Below, in pieces: positions 60,650-64,000 of a DNA stretch of 64,000 nt. The DNA comes from Scatophagus argus. Taxonomy: Eukaryota; Chordata; Actinopteri; Scatophagidae. Each line of letters starts with the position of its first letter. Position 1 is the first letter of the stretch. The position numbers and the translations under genes were made by a program. A model generated the notes under the pieces. The model did no database searches and was not told the origin of the DNA. It worked only from the letters and a program-made list of their open reading frames with translations. The DNA is taken from assembly GCF_020382885.2 (NCBI RefSeq), contig NC_058501.1, positions 9,238,001-9,302,000 on the forward strand, in the 5' to 3' direction.

Positions 60650-63257
60650 TCAATAGGGCTTGGTCCACTCAGCATTGGGAGGGCTCCTGGGGGTGCAGTT
60701 ACCAATTGAGGATGAGTTGGATGCAGTGGCATGTCCCTCCCAGAACATAGCATCACTGGGTTTTGGGGGGCTGGGGAAGGACCGCGAACTGTCATCTAAG
60801 GAGGCCTGGTTCAGGGGAGGCGGGGGCAGGACAGCAGAGCAGGTGTCGCTGCCAACCAGAGCCTCTCCTGAACAGCTCTGGGAGGGCCAGGGCCCATTGT
60901 ACCAGCAGTCCTCCCTCAGACTGTCTGGTAGCAGGGAGCCTGACGGCACGCCAGCAGGGGGACATGGGCGGCCGGAGCATGAGGGGAGCGGGGGGGCACT
61001 AGGGGGACGAGGCACTGATGCCCGTGGAACTGCGTGGTTGTTGTTCTTTTCCACATCGTCAAGACACTGGATTGGAACTGTTGGGGCAGCTAGAGAAAAA
61101 GGGAGGGGGAGACAGTAACAAGAGCAGAGGGAAGAAAGATGAGAGCAAAAGGCAAAAAAATGGTTGGACATGGTCATAAACACACTGGATACTCAGTCAG
61201 ATAATTCAAAGCAATTTATGACAACTCTCGTGAAAATAACTACTGAGTAGTTATTAGACACTTTATATCTGCATTATTAACAGCTATGTCAACTTAACAT
61301 TTACTTCTCAGCTTTTAGGTAATTCCTACCATCCGTCATATGTAGCTAGAAAAAATGTGACACATTTCTACTTTAGTGATTTTGTTAAGATTCATTTTAT
61401 TCCATTTTAGTATATATTATAAAGGTGGGAAGATTATTTGTTCTTTTAACTACATTACAGCTGTCTGTAGAATCCAGATGGCAGCATAAATGAACCCATC
61501 TTCTCTTTCCTCTGATGCCTGGAAGAAGTCTCTTTTTATATTTGGCATGTGTGCATCTCTGTCCTTACTTACAGGTGGATTAAACGTAGGTTTCTACAGA
61601 CATTTAAAAATTCCAAGGTGCTTTCAATTTGTGGTGTTGATCCTTGACTAGGTAATAAGCCTCATAGTATAAAAACTGAGAAGAGAGGTGAAATCTCACA
61701 CCATGCAGCAGGCTACATATCAAACAATAAAACCACTGGCACCATATAAATATCACAGCATGTGAATAAGTAAATATCCAAAATAATAATTAGGTTTTGT
61801 TCACCAGCACAGAGCATATCCGTACACAAATCAGAGGTCCTAATCTCGCACACATCATTGCTTTGCTATCAAATAATCGCCTTGAGCGAATAATAAAGTT
61901 TAAATGAGTATCTCCTCTTGCTTTTTCCCCCTACCTCTCTCCATCCATCCCTCCCTGCTACTCTTCATGAGAGGGTCTCCTGAGTCTAGGATTTGAATAA
62001 AAGTGATTCCAAAGGAGGAACATTAGAAGAATACAGATGCACAATATGAGTGAATAAATACATAGCTCACTCCCCCCCCCCCCCCCCCCCCCCCCCCCTC
62101 CTCTCTCCCTTTCTTCACCGCTCCTGCTTTTCTTATTTCTCTCCATCAGTCTCATCTAAGTTAAAGATTACCCCCTTATTCAGTGGAATAAATAGGCCAA
62201 GATTTATTTTCTTGCCATATTTCATTCTAATTTTCACCTCCTAGTCTTCACTTCTCACACTCAGAGGGAATTGACAACAGAGGTAATCTCTCCTGGGCTA
62301 GTACACATCATCACAGAGGGAAGGAGGGACAGCATTTCACGATGTCCTCTATCAAAGTGTTTGAGTACTTCGATAATAACCACAGTCTTATCACACCCTT
62401 ATACAAATTGCAACAAGACAGGGCAAGAGAAGTCTTCTTGGTAAGTAGAACTTTTTCAGAAAAGTCTTTCCTTAACTGAAGAGAGGCGGTGGTAACCCTG
62501 TTCTTTGGACTGATAGTTCCCGGAAATGAACATAGACTGTAAATCTGACACTATGTGGCACTTAGACTATTGACACATGCTCTCAAACTGTAGTCTTTAA
62601 ATTCATATTTTAGTGTTTTCCTCTCTATTTAACATTTTCTAGTGTACACGTGTCTCCTGTGTTGTCACTAAAGTCTTTCAGACTGAAGCCTCTTTCAAAG
62701 TGTTAGGTGTACAACAGGCCAGATCCAAAAACTTAGGTACAATTACATTTATGAATGGTAAGTATAAGCAAAATTTACAAATGTTAATATATTTTACATC
62801 AGAAAATGATAAAGATATTATATAAATATATATATTTTATACAAATCTGGGAGACAGAGGGGATCTAAAGAAAATATTTCAAGGTTGCAATCACTGCATC
62901 TCAGTGGCAACCTGTGAGTGTCTGCTATGAGGGAATTTAGGAGTGCTTCCCCTGTTGTATATACTGGCACTGAAGAGGTGTGAAAGGCAGACAGGGAGCA
63001 GTGCTGGTGGGTTATCACATAAACTGACACAAACAAACAGAGAAGGAATGATCTGTGGTAAGAAATACACCAACAATATCACAAGGCAGAGTGCATCCAC
63101 GTGCTTGTTTGTTGTCTGTGTGTGGGGCCTACCTTGTCTTGTCTCACTAATGAGCGGCCTGAGTTTCCTAATCAGGCCCGTTTGGTGCTTCAGCTCTGAA
63201 TGGAGACGAGTGACTTCGCAGCACAAGGCCTCGTAAGTCTGCTGCATGCTGCTCTGC
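60650..63257 (-). CDS. azi2: 5-azacytidine-induced protein 2 (NAP1), TBK1/IKK-epsilon adaptor; last two coding exons only
   Basis: Partial gene: exons 63257-63133 and 61089-60650 are in the window, and the coiled-coil N-terminal exons lie past the right edge. AZI2/NAP1 is a cytoplasmic adaptor that binds TBK1 and IKK-epsilon in interferon and NF-kB signalling. The first visible exon encodes SMQQTYEALCCEVTRLHSEL followed by KHQTGLIRKLRPLI, which fits the TBK1/IKKi-binding domain shared by AZI2, TANK and TBKBP1. The terminal exon is a Pro/Ser-rich tail with RSFPSPPKPSDAMFWEG, matching the human AZI2 C-terminal FPSPPK block; this and linkage to cmc1 and eomes favour AZI2 over TANK or TBKBP1. The junction CAAG|CT restores an Ala codon. 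The tail (146 codons including stop) is rich in Pro and poorly conserved, as expected. Confidence 0.88.
62072..62098. repeat. Poly-C run of 27
   Basis: 27 consecutive C on plus (G on the azi2 transcript strand) in the azi2 intron, followed by a CT-rich stretch. The exact length is unreliable in most sequencing. Confidence 0.95.
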
Positions 63258-64000
63258 CTGCAGAGAGACAGAACTTTTCATTTAAACATTATGTTTAAGG
63301 CACTGGAAGTCGTGGCTCATAGTCTCACTGTAGTGCCGTTCAAAAGTCTCAGATACTATTGGACCTCCCAAGAAAGAAATCATCTTGTGCAAACAACTTT
63401 TTTGAAACTTTGTAAAAGAAAGTGACATAGGACGTTTGTAGGGTACACTATTGCTGAAACCGAGTTGTTTAACACCTAACAGAAAGACTGGAGAATTGTT
63501 CTCTTACTGGAGAATTACAGTTAACAGAGTGATTTCTTCATGATAACTAATTCTGCTGTTTCGTTTGTTTCTTTGCTGACACATTTAAGCAGCTGTGCGG
63601 ATTTAAAGCCATTTTATTCCACAGCTGTGGAGCATAATCCCCTTAAGTTCACATAATGACAGCACCTTTTGACTACTTTTCAGAGATTTGCAAAACAGTA
63701 ATGATAATGCCATTCTTGTAATGAAAAAGATAAACTTATTGATGAATTAAATGTTAACCCATCCAGCAGCAACAGCTGTGTTAAAAAGCAACAACAAGAA
63801 AAAACTGCTGGTATTTGAGTCAGCACTTATAAAAATGTCCCGTCCACATCTTACGTAAAGATACAAAATCTCATCAACACTTTGCCCTAACTTCAAACAC
63901 CTGCCTAAAACTCGAGGGGAGAAAAATTGTGAGAAAAACTAAAGCTTTTTGTGCTGCTAAAAACTATCACCATCTGAAAACTGCTGACAAGTGAAACAAT
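63258..64000 (-). other. azi2: azi2 intron, running off the window
   Basis: After the acceptor at 63259-63258 no further coding exon of azi2 could be recognised to the window edge. The sequence is AT-rich and unique-looking. Confidence 0.5.

Noticed and set aside
60660..61118. 152-codon plus-strand ORF
   Set aside because: Antisense shadow of the Pro-rich azi2 terminal exon; no independent homology or promoter.
60650..63257. Alternative identity as tank or tbkbp1
   Set aside because: The FPSPPK tail block and conserved linkage to cmc1 point to azi2, although the TBK1-binding exon alone would not separate the three.

Overview
This is vertebrate nuclear DNA, almost certainly from a teleost fish and probably a percomorph-type fish with compact introns. 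It shows GT-AG spliced genes, AT-rich introns, many microsatellites, teleost-style DNA transposon remnants (hAT, Tc1-like, a probable MITE) and (GATA)n/(ATCT)n tails. No bacterial, viral or organellar gene organisation was seen. Four protein-coding genes account for essentially all of the supportable coding sequence.

Layout from left to right. (1) About 1-30.2 kb, minus strand: ankib1, an RBR-type E3 ubiquitin ligase with ankyrin repeats. It is complete: 19 coding exons, about 1157 residues, plus a non-coding first exon near 30.1 kb. (2) About 31.0-36.6 kb, minus strand: an eomesodermin (eomes/tbr2) T-box transcription factor, with six coding exons and 601 residues. A 5' leader intron is probable. 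The N-terminus is short for the family. (3) About 36.6-50.8 kb: a 14 kb gene-free interval upstream of eomes with simple repeats, short inverted repeats and some more complex blocks that could be regulatory. (4) 50.8-57.4 kb, plus strand: cmc1, a small twin-CX9C mitochondrial protein, complete in four exons and 107 residues. Its promoter carries ZNF143-, CRE- and ETS-like sites, and two Tc1-like remnants lie in its introns. (5) About 58.8 kb to beyond the right edge, minus strand: the last two coding exons of azi2 (NAP1), a TBK1/IKK-epsilon adaptor. cmc1 and azi2 are convergent.

The order eomes-cmc1-azi2 matches human 3p24.1, which supports those three names. ankib1 lies on 7q21 in human, so its position next to eomes marks a rearrangement between lineages. 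The genes do not form a pathway: a ubiquitin ligase, a developmental/immune transcription factor, a mitochondrial complex IV assembly factor and an innate immune adaptor are simply neighbours.

I found no new multi-gene system. The observations most worth checking are the short eomes N-terminus with its leader uORF, two perfect 18-bp hairpins (one in an eomes intron, one intergenic), a deletion-derivative hAT element with 5-bp target duplications, a microsatellite serving as the polypyrimidine tract of a cmc1 splice site, and an exon-like segment inside ankib1 that would act as a poison exon if spliced in. Exon borders come from reading splice consensus and frame by eye; every junction reported keeps the reading frame.
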